The notes under the pieces: generated by a model
What the model was told of the DNA's origin: nothing
Databases searched by the model: none
The model's input: the letters and a program-made list of their open reading frames with translations, nothing else
Part shown: in pieces, positions 1 to 7,978 of the stretch
Numbering within the stretch: position 1 is the first letter of the stretch
How the letters are laid out: each line of letters starts with the position of its first letter
Program-made: the position numbers and the translations under genes
DNA from: an archaeon
GTDB taxonomy: Archaea; Thermoproteota; Nitrososphaeria; Nitrososphaerales; UBA183
Reading direction: 5' to 3'
Length of the DNA: 64,000 nucleotides
Assembly: GCA_021807225.1 (NCBI GenBank)
Contig: JAKAPI010000002.1
Span: 62,001 to 126,000 of the forward strand

Positions 1-115
1 TCGACATCTCGTTCCATGTCTGATGTACGACTGAGCAGGAAGCCACGACTTTCGGGTCAAGCTGCTCGGACTTGGTCACACTGGCCATTGCTAGTTAGTC
101 GGGAAGAACTACTGG

Positions 116-123
116 TTTTAAAA
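116..123 (+). promoter_or_regulatory. TATA-like box of the PPOX/htrA operon
   Basis: An A/T-only stretch TTTTAAAA lies about 28 nt before the ATG at 148. A purine-rich AGGAGG at 131-136 sits between the two, so either leaderless or SD-assisted initiation is possible. Confidence 0.45.
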
Positions 124-147
124 TCTAGCGAGGAGGCGAACTATCGC

Positions 148-525
148 ATGATACGCGAGGGCCGTCCTGAAGCGCAGACGGGCCAGCCTTTCAGCGACGC
201 GGAGGCGACCTACCTGGCCGAGAACTTCATCGGAAGGGTCGCCACTGCTTCACGCGACGGGGCTCCGCACGTGGTCCCAGTCAGTTACAGGTTCGACGGC
301 ACGGCCATCCTCTTCGGCGGTCGGAACCTCACTTCTAGCCTGAAGTACAGGAACCTGATGTCGAACAGCAAGGTCGCCTTCGTCGTGGACGACGTCGTCT
401 CCACCGACCCCTGGCGGGTGAGGGGGCTGGAGATTCGGGGGAGAGCGGAACCGGTCACCATAGACGGTGTGAGCATGGTTAGGATAATCCCGCTCAACAT
501 AAGGAGCTGGGGACTGGGGATCTGA
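148..525 (+). CDS. PPOX-class (F420/FMN-dependent) pyridoxamine oxidase-like protein
   Basis: This is a small split-barrel flavin/deazaflavin-binding protein of the pyridoxamine 5'-phosphate oxidase superfamily. The family core is visible: an N-terminal helix (TYLAENFIGRVATAS), then the strand pair PHVVPVSYRFDG, and a C-terminal IIPLNIRSWGL resembling the usual 'I.P..v.SWG' ending. The frame is open back to 16, but the ATG at 148 is preferred because AGGAGG and a TATA-like box precede it and the upstream residues are not family-like. That gives 125 residues, a normal length for the class. The stop is 2 nt from the next start, so it is probably co-transcribed with the HtrA-like protease. Substrate and cofactor cannot be read from sequence; F420 is plausible because F420 enzymes occur at 22-24 kb. 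Confidence 0.75.
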   Translation: MIREGRPEAQTGQPFSDAEATYLAENFIGRVATASRDGAPHVVPVSYRFDGTAILFGGRNLTSSLKYRNLMSNSKVAFVVDDVVSTDPWRVRGLEIRGRAEPVTIDGVSMVRIIPLNIRSWGLGI

Positions 526-527
526 CC

Positions 528-1487
528 ATGGCACTGTCAGGACTCGAAGGTCAGGTCACCGGCGCGGTCGACAAGCTCAGCGAGAGCATCGTCGGCGTCA
601 GCAGCATGAGGCTCGAACGGAGGTTCTTCGGCATAGTCCCGCTCGAGGGTCAAGGTTCCGGGATAGTCTTGGACAGGAAAGGGCTCATCGTTACTAACAA
701 CCACGTCATCGACGGCGCCAACCAGGTGCACGTCAGCCTCAAGGACGGGAGGACGTTCACCGGAGAGGTCGTCGGCTCCGACGAAGCCACAGACGTGGCG
801 GTCATCAGGGTCGACGCCTCAGACCTCCCCGCGGCCGAGCTGGGGGACTCGGAGGCGGTCAAGGTGGGCCAGTTCGTCCTCGCCATCGGCAACGCGCTCG
901 CCCTCCCAGGGGGCCCCACCGTTTCAATGGGGGTCCTGAGCGCGAAGGGGAGGCCCCTGCCTGGCTCCGACTTCATCTTCGAGGGGCTCCTGCAGACCGA
1001 CGCGGCGGTCAACCCGGGCAACAGCGGGGGGCCGCTCGCCGACCTCGACGGGCGGATCATAGGCATCACCACCCTCATGATACCCTACGCCCAGGGGATG
1101 GGGTTCGCCATCCCGATCAACACAGTCAAGCGCATCTCCCAGGAGATCCTCCAGAACGGCAGGGTCGCCCGCAGATGGATAGGCATCTCCGGCATCGACG
1201 TCAGCCCCCAGCTTGCCCGGAGGTACGACCTCCAGGCCGAGTCGGGGTTCCTTGTGGCCGAGGTGGTCCCGCGCAGCCCGGCGGAGTACGCGGGGCTCCG
1301 CAACGGCGACGTGATAGTGGGAGCTGACGGTGCAGAGGTGAAGCATACGAAGGACCTGCTGCTCGCGGTATCCAAGTCGGGCGCCGGTGGCAGGATGAGG
1401 CTGGACATCAACAGGATAGGGAGGAAGGGGTCCATCGAGGTCGCCCCGACCGAGGCACCCCCGGTCCAGAACTACGGCGGAAGGTAG
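528..1487 (+). CDS. HtrA/DegP-like serine protease with PDZ domain
   Basis: The 319-residue protein has a trypsin-like protease domain with a complete catalytic triad. His59 lies in TNNHVI, Asp89 in ATDVAV and Ser166 in NPGNSGGPL. A PDZ domain follows at about residues 215-305 (GFLVAEVVPRSPAEYAGLRNGD). HtrA proteins degrade or refold damaged proteins. Most bacterial members are exported, but no signal peptide or membrane segment is visible here, so this copy is probably cytoplasmic unless it uses an unrecognised route. The ATG at 528 follows the PPOX stop by 2 nt, which suggests one operon linking redox/flavin function with protein quality control. Confidence 0.9.
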   Translation: MALSGLEGQVTGAVDKLSESIVGVSSMRLERRFFGIVPLEGQGSGIVLDRKGLIVTNNHVIDGANQVHVSLKDGRTFTGEVVGSDEATDVAVIRVDASDLPAAELGDSEAVKVGQFVLAIGNALALPGGPTVSMGVLSAKGRPLPGSDFIFEGLLQTDAAVNPGNSGGPLADLDGRIIGITTLMIPYAQGMGFAIPINTVKRISQEILQNGRVARRWIGISGIDVSPQLARRYDLQAESGFLVAEVVPRSPAEYAGLRNGDVIVGADGAEVKHTKDLLLAVSKSGAGGRMRLDINRIGRKGSIEVAPTEAPPVQNYGGR

Positions 1488-1527
1488 CGCGCTCAACGAT
1501 TATTAGCGGAAGGGCTGCGGGGAGGTT

Positions 1528-2274
1528 GTGAAGCGGAGCGTCCAGGCGGCCGTCCTCTGTGGGGGGCGTGGGGAAAGGCTGAGGCCGCTGACCGACTATT
1601 TCCAGAAGGTGATGATCCCGATAGGCCCGAAGAAGCTGCCCCTCCTCGCGTACACCGTGGCCATGATACGGCACCACGGCATAACAAAGATCGCCCTGCT
1701 CACAGGCTACCGCTCAGAGGACATCAAGCGCTACTTCAAAGACGGCTCGGCCCAGAAGGTGAAGATCTACTACTCTGAAGACGAGCCGGGGGTGGGCGGG
1801 AGCCTCAACGCCGTCGCAAACGCGCTCAAAGGGGGCGCCATAGGGAGATGCGACGAACTGCTGATCTACTACGGCGACATCCTGACGGACCTCAACATCA
1901 CGGAGCTCCTGAAGACCCACAGGAGCACCGGGGCTGACGTCACCCTCGTCCTCGACAAGGGCTACACCCTCCCCGTGGGGGTAGCCGAGGTGGAGGGCGG
2001 CCTGGTGAAGTCCTTCAAGGAGAAGCCCAAAGTGGGGATGAGCGTCACGACCGGGCCCATGGTCGTCGGCCAGAAGGCGATGATGCTCATGGCGAAGGTC
2101 GCCGGGCGCAAGAAGACCGACCTCATGACCGACTTCGTCCCCGAAGTACTGAAGCGTGGAGGGAAGGTCGCGGCCTACTACACCACCCGCGATTGGTTCG
2201 ACGTCGGCACCGTCTCCAGCTTCGTCAAGCTTGACGAGGAGATGGCCAGGCACCCACTCAACTACGTGGCGTAA
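1528..2274 (+). CDS. sugar-phosphate nucleotidyltransferase
   Basis: This protein activates sugar phosphates to NDP-sugars. The Rossmann-like domain opens with the nucleotide-binding signature GGRGERLRPLTD (residues 12-23), followed by K27 of FQKVMIPIG. A metal-binding Asp is visible in YYGD (about D117). The product ends at 248 residues with no left-handed beta-helix, so it belongs to the short RfbA/MurU-like type rather than the GlmU-like type. The start is GTG, with AT-rich ACGATTATTAG about 27 nt upstream consistent with a leaderless promoter. Exact substrate (Glc-1-P, Man-1-P or similar) is not determinable. It is convergent with the ArsR gene, with 3 nt between the stops. Confidence 0.85.
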   Translation: MKRSVQAAVLCGGRGERLRPLTDYFQKVMIPIGPKKLPLLAYTVAMIRHHGITKIALLTGYRSEDIKRYFKDGSAQKVKIYYSEDEPGVGGSLNAVANALKGGAIGRCDELLIYYGDILTDLNITELLKTHRSTGADVTLVLDKGYTLPVGVAEVEGGLVKSFKEKPKVGMSVTTGPMVVGQKAMMLMAKVAGRKKTDLMTDFVPEVLKRGGKVAAYYTTRDWFDVGTVSSFVKLDEEMARHPLNYVA

Positions 2275-2277
2275 CCG

Positions 2278-2631
2278 CTAGCGGGACACGGCCAACACCA
2301 TCTGTGACCTTCGCAGCCTCTCCCCTATGCAGCCCCTGACGAGGTCGCACGCCTCGACGATCCTTCTGTCGCTTATCGAGTAGATGACCGCGGTGCCGTC
2401 TCTTCTGGAATTGAGGAGGCCGAACTGTCTCAGGATTGAGAGGTGCTGAGACATGTTTGCCTGCGGGATTCCCGTGGCCCTGGCGAGCTCGCTCACCGAC
2501 TTCTCGCCTGACTTCAGGGTCCGGAGTATCTGTATCCGCTTGGGGTGGGCCATCCCCTTGCAGAACTCGGCCTGAAGGCGGGTGAGCTCCTCTTCGGCGT
2601 TCGCGCCGCGTGAGCTCCGCACACCACCCAT
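2278..2631 (-). CDS. ArsR-family winged-helix regulator
   Basis: The 117-residue protein carries an ArsR-type HTH: MAHPKRIQILRTL, then SVSELARATGIPQANMSQHL as recognition helices, then a wing around RRDGTAVIYSI. Only two cysteines are present (one near the N-terminal helix, one in the C-terminal helix), so a thiol or sulfane-sulfur sensor is possible, but a canonical CXC metal site is absent. It is the last gene of the sulfur operon (DsrE2-TusA-SQR-ArsR), 6 nt after the SQR stop. It therefore probably regulates that operon by sensing sulfide or polysulfide. The regulatory role is inferred from position and family. Confidence 0.85.
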   Translation of the reverse strand: MGGVRSSRGANAEEELTRLQAEFCKGMAHPKRIQILRTLKSGEKSVSELARATGIPQANMSQHLSILRQFGLLNSRRDGTAVIYSISDRRIVEACDLVRGCIGERLRRSQMVLAVSR

Positions 2632-2637
2632 CCCCCT

Positions 2638-3861
2638 CTAGGCCGCCCTGGTGGCTGCCTGCTGTTCCGCCTTGGCCGGGAAGCGCGTCTGCCCGAAGAA
2701 CATGTCGAACACCCTCTCGAGGCTCCCGTTCAGGGCCCGCCAGTAAATCATGGAGAAGGACCGCTTCTCGATGTACTTGACGGTGGACGGCGTCTGGTCT
2801 TCGGGGGGAGACTCGTAGGTCGCGGACACGAAGATGGCTTTGTACCGTCCCACCTCCATCGGGCAGTTTATCCTCCCGTTGTATGCGAGCTCATCGTGGG
2901 TGCCGCGAATTTCGCTCACTATGTTGTGGGCGACGACCACGGACTGTAGGTGGGCGACGACGCCCGACTTCGAGACGGGAATGTCGGTCGCGTCCCCGAT
3001 GGCGTAGACCCCTTGCTGCCCCTTCACCTTCATGGTCCCCTTGTCGGTGGGAACGTAGCCGTCGGCGTCCCCGATCCCCGAGTCGACTATCACGTCCGCT
3101 CCGTGGTGCGGCGGGATGGCGACCAGCAGGTCGTAGTCGGACTCCTCTCCCTCCAGGGAGTAGACCTTGCGCTTTGCGGGGTCGACCGAGTCCACGTTGA
3201 AGAACGTGTTCACCTCTATCCCCTGCTTCTCGAACATTGGGCCGACCACATTGGAGACCTTCTCCGCAGGGTACGCCCTTGGGTAGGGAGTGAGGAACCT
3301 GATCTTCACCCTGTCCCTGATCCCCTTCTTGCGGAAGAAGTCGTCCAGCATGAACGCCGCTTCGTTGGGAGCTGGGGGACACTTATGGGGCGTCCCTGCG
3401 ATAAGGACGGCGACGGTCCCGCCCTCAAACGCCTGCAGCGCTTCCCACACGCGCATCGAGTCCCCCGGCCCCGTGTGAAAGTTCAGTGAGCCTTCGGCAA
3501 GGCCGGGAACTTTGGAGGGGTCCGCCACCGCGCCGGTGGCAATCACCAGATGGTCGTAGGGAAACGCCCTCCCGCTCCTGGTGGTCACCTTCCTCCCGTC
3601 CAAGTCTATCTTCGCGGCCGGGTCTTGGATGAACTCGACTCCCCGGCGCAGGAGCCGTGTCTCGTCCCTCACGTACTTCCTGGGCGCCGCGCCCTTGAAT
3701 GCGATGTCCAGGTTCCCGGGCTGGAAGGGGTGTGCGAGGTGTTCGCCGAGGAGCTGCACGCTGGCTGACCCCCCGCGGATCTCTTGGCGCAGCTCCGACG
3801 CTAGGAGGTTCGCAGTGAATGTCCCTCCGTCCCCTGACCCCACTATGACTACGCGGGCCAC
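2638..3861 (-). CDS. sulfide:quinone oxidoreductase-like flavoprotein
   Basis: The 407-residue pyridine nucleotide-disulfide oxidoreductase fold has an N-terminal FAD motif (VIVGSGDGG, residues 5-13), an ATG motif (VIATGA near 107-111) and a second FAD motif (VYAIGDATD). Cys161 in HKCPPAPNEA matches the redox Cys conserved in SQR, and a second Cys lies in INCPMEVG. SQRs oxidise sulfide to sulfane sulfur and pass electrons to quinone at the membrane; the C-terminus (SFSMIYWRALNGSLERVFDMFF) could be the amphipathic membrane-contact helix. It lies between TusA and ArsR genes, matching a sulfide oxidation and sulfur-relay role. An alternative is a related NADH:CoA/polysulfide oxidoreductase. Confidence 0.8.
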   Translation of the reverse strand: MARVVIVGSGDGGTFTANLLASELRQEIRGGSASVQLLGEHLAHPFQPGNLDIAFKGAAPRKYVRDETRLLRRGVEFIQDPAAKIDLDGRKVTTRSGRAFPYDHLVIATGAVADPSKVPGLAEGSLNFHTGPGDSMRVWEALQAFEGGTVAVLIAGTPHKCPPAPNEAAFMLDDFFRKKGIRDRVKIRFLTPYPRAYPAEKVSNVVGPMFEKQGIEVNTFFNVDSVDPAKRKVYSLEGEESDYDLLVAIPPHHGADVIVDSGIGDADGYVPTDKGTMKVKGQQGVYAIGDATDIPVSKSGVVAHLQSVVVAHNIVSEIRGTHDELAYNGRINCPMEVGRYKAIFVSATYESPPEDQTPSTVKYIEKRSFSMIYWRALNGSLERVFDMFFGQTRFPAKAEQQAATRAA

Positions 3862-3866
3862 TTCCC

Positions 3867-4124
3867 TCAGCTCCGCTTCTTGGTCACTTTTACGAGGATG
3901 CGGATGTACCCCTGCTCATCCGCCAAGTCTAGGACCTCGTTCCCGCTCTTCTGGGCCCACGCCGTGACGTCCGCCTTTGCCGCCGGATCGGTGGCCCAGA
4001 GCTCGATGATGTCTCCCAACTGGGCGGTCCGGTAGGCCTTGAAGAGCTCGGTGATGGGTCCGGGGCAGAAGCTTCCCCTGCAGTCCAAGACTTTGTGAGG
4101 CTGTAGTGCAGACATCTCATTCAC
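3867..4124 (-). CDS. tusA: TusA-like sulfur-carrier protein
   Basis: This 85-residue protein is of the TusA/SirA/YeeD family. The sulfur-binding Cys20 sits in the hallmark CPGP motif (LDCRGSFCPGPITEL), and a second Cys15 precedes it. The fold then continues through LGDIIELWATDPAAKADVTAW, the typical DPxxxxDV segment. TusA proteins accept persulfide sulfur and hand it to partner proteins. Directly upstream is a DsrE2-like partner with no intergenic spacing, and SQR follows 5 nt downstream, so the three form a sulfur-trafficking unit. An internal ATG at codon 4 is an alternative start. Confidence 0.88.
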   Translation of the reverse strand: MNEMSALQPHKVLDCRGSFCPGPITELFKAYRTAQLGDIIELWATDPAAKADVTAWAQKSGNEVLDLADEQGYIRILVKVTKKRS

Positions 4125-4625
4125 CTAGATGAAGATGATCTGCCCGCCCTCCCCCAGGGAGAGCATTGTGGCTGCTCCCACGACGTCGTCCACCTCGCCG
4201 ATGAGGGACTCCTTCGGGGTGTTCATCACCTCCATGGTGGTGGAACAGGCGTGGAGCTTGACCCCCAGGTCCTTCGCCATCTTGAACAGCTCGTGGACCG
4301 ATGGCTGCCTGGCCTTGGCCATCTTCCCCTTCATCATGCGGGTCGCCATGGCGGTCATGCCTGGAATCATGCCGAGTATGTTGGGCACCGGCATCCCCGG
4401 GTTCCCCACCGGGGCCACCTTGAGGGAGTCGACCTTCCTCTTGTTGACGGCGTCAAGGCCCCAGAAGGTGAAGAACATGTGGACCTCCTTCCCCATGGCC
4501 GCTCCGGTGTTGGCGATCATGAGTGCGGGGTACACCATGTCCATGGTGCCTTTCGAGAGGATGACCAGCAATCTAGAAGTCTGCTCGCCCCTCTCTTCTG
4601 TCTTCAGCTGTGTCCTCTGAGCCAC
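4125..4625 (-). CDS. DsrE2-like sulfur-transfer protein
   Basis: This 166-residue member of the DsrE/DsrF/DrsH superfamily has the DsrE2 shape: an N-terminal beta-alpha unit (LLVILSKGTMDMVYPALMIANTGAAMG), a hydrophobic/Met-rich middle (NILGMIPGMTAMATRMM) that may touch the membrane, and the sulfur-binding Cys127 in KLHACSTTMEVM. DsrE proteins carry protein-bound persulfide or polysulfide and exchange it with TusA. It is first in the four-gene operon, and its stop abuts the TusA start. A TATA-like TTTATTATC at 4658-4667 (read on the minus strand) lies about 37 nt upstream of its ATG. Confidence 0.85.
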   Translation of the reverse strand: MAQRTQLKTEERGEQTSRLLVILSKGTMDMVYPALMIANTGAAMGKEVHMFFTFWGLDAVNKRKVDSLKVAPVGNPGMPVPNILGMIPGMTAMATRMMKGKMAKARQPSVHELFKMAKDLGVKLHACSTTMEVMNTPKESLIGEVDDVVGAATMLSLGEGGQIIFI

Positions 4626-4657
4626 ATCAATTCACGAGTATTCGCAGATCCTAATGT

Positions 4658-4667
4658 GATAATAAAT
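4658..4667 (-). promoter_or_regulatory. TATA-like element of the sulfur operon
   Basis: On the minus strand this AT-rich stretch (TTTATTATCA) is the only TATA-like sequence near the DsrE2 start. Imperfect TTCTC/GAGAA half-sites at about 4678-4707 could bind the operon's ArsR regulator. Confidence 0.35.
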
Positions 4668-4749
4668 CGAGGAGCCGTTTCTCAATTCGTGTTCTCAGAC
4701 TAGAGAATCGTGTGTCCGTTTATAGCGGAGGAGGGCGGAATCGCCGAAG

Positions 4750-6240
4750 TCAGGCGGCTGCGGGAGGCGGGGCCTCGCGCTGCTTCTTGAACACATAGTT
4801 CTTCGTCGCCAGCGACAGCACGATCGCCATGGCCATCACCCCCATCGCCAGGTAGAAGACGTAGTCGAAGGCGGTAGCGTTGGGGAACGCCACATGAATG
4901 AGGACTACCCCTCCGGGGGTCTGGTGGGGGATGTTGGCTATGGTCGTATAGGTGCTCATGATAGTTGTGCCGACCACCGGCCCGATGGCGCCCCCGATGT
5001 TCCTGAGCATGGTGTTCAGGCCGAGCCCGGTGGCGACCGTATCGCGTGGAAGCGACACGCTGATCATGTTCACGATGGGTATGATGAGCGAGACCGCGCC
5101 GATCATCGACACAGCGGTCGCGAGGGCGAGGTCGGTGGTGGTGCCTCTGTTGAAAATGAACAGGCTGAACCCGGCGATCGAAATCGCGCCCCCCATGACC
5201 ATGGCCGGCTTGGGGCCGTAGTGCGTGACGATCCTGCCGATGCCGGGGCCCGCGACCAACATCGCGACGGCGGCAGGGCCGAGGGTGAGCCCGGCGGCGA
5301 TCGGGTCAAGGCCGAACCCCAGAGGCTTCGGGTCCTCCGCAAGGTACACCACGGCGTAGAAGAGCATGAACATCCCGATGCCCGAGATGGTCCCTATCCC
5401 GTTGGCCACGAGCACGTTCCTGATCCTGAGCAGGCTCAGCTGGATCAGAGGGTTGGACTTGCGGGCCTCGGCCACGAAGAACCCCACTGTGAGCGCGAGC
5501 CCCGCCGCCAGCGCACCGAGGCCGTAGAGCGAGAACCATCCCTCGTACGGCCCTTCGCTGAGGTAGAACAGCACGAGCGAGACCCCGGCCATCAACAGGA
5601 CCACGGTCTGGTAGTCGACCTTGCGCCCGGTCCCAGTGTGCCCCTGCGGGAGGAAGCGCCAGATCACCACGAAGAGCACGATGCTGAGGATGAACGCCGA
5701 GTGGAAGGCCCACTGCCACCCCAGGTCCTGGATGATGTAGGCGCCGAGTATCAGCCCGGCCGCAGCGCCGATGGCGAAGGTCGCGCTGACCACCCCCTGG
5801 GCGGTGGCTATCCTCTCCTTGGGAAAGGTCTCCGCTATGATGGCAAGCGCCAGGGGGACGACGGCGAACCCCACGCCCTGCACCGCCCGCGCCGCTATGA
5901 GGAAGTAGATTGACGGTGCGAACCCGGCCGCTCCCACCCCCGCCGTGTAGAAGACCAGGGCGACGAGGAACATCTTCTTCTTCCCATAGCTGTCCCCGAG
6001 CTTCCCGAAGAGGGGGGAGACGGCGCTCCCAACAATGAGGAACGCCGAGGTGATCCAGGACACGGCGCTGACCGTGGTCGAGAAGTAGGTCTGGATGTCA
6101 AGGATCCCAGGCAGGATCATCGTCTCGACGTAGTTCAGGAGGAGGGCAACGCCGACCATCGCCAGGAGCGCCCTGAGCTGGTGGCTCGTGGTCCCAGTCG
6201 GGACACCCGCCTGCATGGCGCCCGCTGGTTGAGATTGCAT
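4750..6240 (-). CDS. MFS multidrug-type transporter (DHA2/EmrB-like, 14 TM)
   Basis: The protein has about 496 residues and roughly 14 hydrophobic segments, typical of drug:H+ antiporters of the DHA2 family. The MFS motif A region is seen in loop 2-3 (PLFGKLGDSYGKKKMFL) and a motif-C-like Gly-rich segment in TM5 (FAIGAAAGLILGAYI). The first 30 residues and the Ala/Pro-rich C-terminus are predicted cytoplasmic. The ATG at 6240 is preferred over the GTG at 6249, because a TATA-like TTATAAAC (6262-6270 on the plus strand) sits about 26 nt upstream of 6240, giving a leaderless start. It is a single-gene unit; the substrate is unknown. Confidence 0.85.
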   Translation of the reverse strand: MQSQPAGAMQAGVPTGTTSHQLRALLAMVGVALLLNYVETMILPGILDIQTYFSTTVSAVSWITSAFLIVGSAVSPLFGKLGDSYGKKKMFLVALVFYTAGVGAAGFAPSIYFLIAARAVQGVGFAVVPLALAIIAETFPKERIATAQGVVSATFAIGAAAGLILGAYIIQDLGWQWAFHSAFILSIVLFVVIWRFLPQGHTGTGRKVDYQTVVLLMAGVSLVLFYLSEGPYEGWFSLYGLGALAAGLALTVGFFVAEARKSNPLIQLSLLRIRNVLVANGIGTISGIGMFMLFYAVVYLAEDPKPLGFGLDPIAAGLTLGPAAVAMLVAGPGIGRIVTHYGPKPAMVMGGAISIAGFSLFIFNRGTTTDLALATAVSMIGAVSLIIPIVNMISVSLPRDTVATGLGLNTMLRNIGGAIGPVVGTTIMSTYTTIANIPHQTPGGVVLIHVAFPNATAFDYVFYLAMGVMAMAIVLSLATKNYVFKKQREAPPPAAA

Positions 6241-6309
6241 CTTTCGCACGACCTTCGACTCGGCGTTATAAACTGCCCTGGGCTCTCGGGGCCGACAGCC
6301 TGACGCGCC

Positions 6310-7206
6310 TCACGGGATGATCTTCTTTCCGAAGAGCGAGAGCGCGAGCTCGACCGCGAGCTCAGCGGTGTGGTTCGACGTGTCGAGTATGGGATTCACT
6401 TCCACGAACTCTGCCGAAGTGACCTCCGCCGAGTCGGAGAGCATCTCCATGGCTAGGTGGGCCTCCCTGTAGGTTATCCCTCCCCTCACCGGGGTGCCTG
6501 TGCCTGGGGCCTCCCTAGGGTCCACGACGTCGACGTCGAAGCTCAGGTGGACGTTGTCGACGCCCGCCCCTGCTATCTTGGTCGCCTCGCTGATGACCTT
6601 CTTCATCCCGAGTTCATCGACGTCTTTCATGGTGAAGACCGTCATCTTGGACTTTGAGATGGCGTGTGCTTCCTCAGGGTCGAAGCTCCTCCCGCCGATC
6701 AGAACGGTGTTCTTTTCGACGGCCTTCGGGGACACCCCGCCCAACTTTGACAGCTTCGGGTGGCCGTAACCGAGGATCGCGGCGAGCGCCATGCCGTGGA
6801 TGTTACCGCTTGGCGTGGTCTTCACCGTGTTGAAGTCTCCATGGGCGTCGAGCCAGATGATGCCCTGACGGGGATCCGAGCGGGCGAGCCCGGCGAGGGC
6901 GCCAATCGAGGCGCTCTGGTCACCCCCGAGGACCAGCGGGAAGTAACCAAGGCGGACCGCGTCGGAGACCTTGCCTGCAAGCGCCTCGCACTGCCGGACT
7001 ACATCTCGGAGATACCGTGCGCTCTTGTCTCCCATGGCCGCGGTGGCCATGTCAGCCGAGGGGATGTTGCCGAAGTCCCTGACCGAGTGGCCCAGGGCAC
7101 CAAGGCTCTCCTCGAGCTTGGCGATCCTGATGGCACTCGGCCCCATGTCCACCCCCCGCCTCTGCTGCCCCAGGTCGACCGGAGCGCCGATTATCCCGAC
7201 CTTCAT
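6310..7206 (-). CDS. arginase-family ureohydrolase with an altered metal site
   Basis: The 298-residue protein has arginase length and order: the start MKVGIIGAPVDLGQQRRGVDMGPS, metal motif DAHGDFN (D120, H122, D124) and SFDVDVVDP near the C-terminus. Arginases hydrolyse arginine to ornithine and urea with two Mn ions. The first metal motif reads GGDQS instead of GGDHS, so the His ligand of the first Mn is Gln97 here. Activity may be lost, changed, or supported by one metal. The ATG at 7206 is chosen over upstream extensions because the arginase N-terminus begins there and a TTAATA box (about 7231-7236) lies about 27 nt upstream. Agmatinase or another ureohydrolase is an alternative. Confidence 0.8.
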   Translation of the reverse strand: MKVGIIGAPVDLGQQRRGVDMGPSAIRIAKLEESLGALGHSVRDFGNIPSADMATAAMGDKSARYLRDVVRQCEALAGKVSDAVRLGYFPLVLGGDQSASIGALAGLARSDPRQGIIWLDAHGDFNTVKTTPSGNIHGMALAAILGYGHPKLSKLGGVSPKAVEKNTVLIGGRSFDPEEAHAISKSKMTVFTMKDVDELGMKKVISEATKIAGAGVDNVHLSFDVDVVDPREAPGTGTPVRGGITYREAHLAMEMLSDSAEVTSAEFVEVNPILDTSNHTAELAVELALSLFGKKIIP

Positions 7207-7299
7207 CCCCTGGTCTCGCCATCGGGGTGCTATTAACGGCGTGTGGGGACGGCACCGCTCGCGAACCTTTAATCCGCCTGCGGCGAAGGAACCCTCGAC

Positions 7300-7692
7300 G
7301 TGAAGACAATCAGCAGGGACGAGCTCGCCTCGAAGCTCGGCACTCCGGGCATCGTCGTAGTCAACGTCCTCGCGGCCCCGGCCTATGAGAAGATACACAT
7401 CAGGGGCTCGGTCTCCATCCCACGTAACGAGCTGGAGGGAGGGAGGTGGCGCGAGCTCGACCCCTCAAGAGAGATAGTCGTCCACTGCTCCAGCTACGAA
7501 TGCGGCGCTTCCAGGGCGGCAGCGGACCTTCTCGAATCGAAGGGGTTCAACGTGAAGGCCTACGAAGGCGGAATGAAAGAGTGGGCCGAAGCGGGTCTCC
7601 CGACCGACGGGGCCATCTCGGCGGGTCAGTTCCTCAAGGAAAGGTATGGCAAACCGTTGCCGGCTCCGGCCGGACCTCGTTCGTCAGGATAA
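7300..7692 (+). CDS. rhodanese-like sulfurtransferase
   Basis: This 130-residue single rhodanese domain has the typical N-terminal DELASKL and a central ISIPR-like segment (GSVSIPRNEL). The active-site Cys63 is in VVHCSSYECGASRAAADLL, and a second Cys68 lies inside the loop. The loop is longer than in classical thiosulfate sulfurtransferases and resembles the subfamily in which two cysteines could form a disulfide or persulfide relay. The GTG start at 7300 has CTTTAAT about 30 nt upstream, so it is probably leaderless. The acceptor is unknown; the sulfur operon at 2.3-4.6 kb offers possible partners. Confidence 0.85.
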   Translation: MKTISRDELASKLGTPGIVVVNVLAAPAYEKIHIRGSVSIPRNELEGGRWRELDPSREIVVHCSSYECGASRAAADLLESKGFNVKAYEGGMKEWAEAGLPTDGAISAGQFLKERYGKPLPAPAGPRSSG

Positions 7693-7718
7693 ATAACGCG
7701 GCCGCCACCCTTGCCCAC

Positions 7719-7937
7719 GTGCGCCAGTCCCAGATAGCGGGGGCCCTGATGATGGTCGCCGGCGCCCTCATCCTGGTCTTCCTCGCCAGCTTCTTGGTCA
7801 GCATCATCGTGATGATCCTGGAGCTTCTCGCGGTGATCATAGGCATCATCCTCGTCCTGGGAGGCATCGCCATGCTCATGTTCGGCGGCCGTTTCTGGGG
7901 GCGGGGCCCGAGATGGGTACCGGGCCCGACAACTTGA
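7719..7937 (+). CDS. small two-helix membrane protein
   Basis: This is a 72-residue protein with two adjacent hydrophobic helices (about residues 6-27 and 29-51, Leu/Ile/Val/Gly-rich) and a short basic, Gly/Pro-rich tail (GGRFWGRGPRWVPGP). The frame is open further upstream, but the GTG at 7719 is preferred: GATAAATAAC at 7688-7697 is a good TATA box about 27 nt before it, and the upstream residues overlap the rhodanese gene. No family is recognised. It lies just upstream of an ABC-2 exporter but has its own promoter. Confidence 0.6.
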   Translation: MRQSQIAGALMMVAGALILVFLASFLVSIIVMILELLAVIIGIILVLGGIAMLMFGGRFWGRGPRWVPGPTT

Positions 7938-7978
7938 CGCCAACTGCGTAAATATCCACGACAAGTGCCCCGCCGCGA

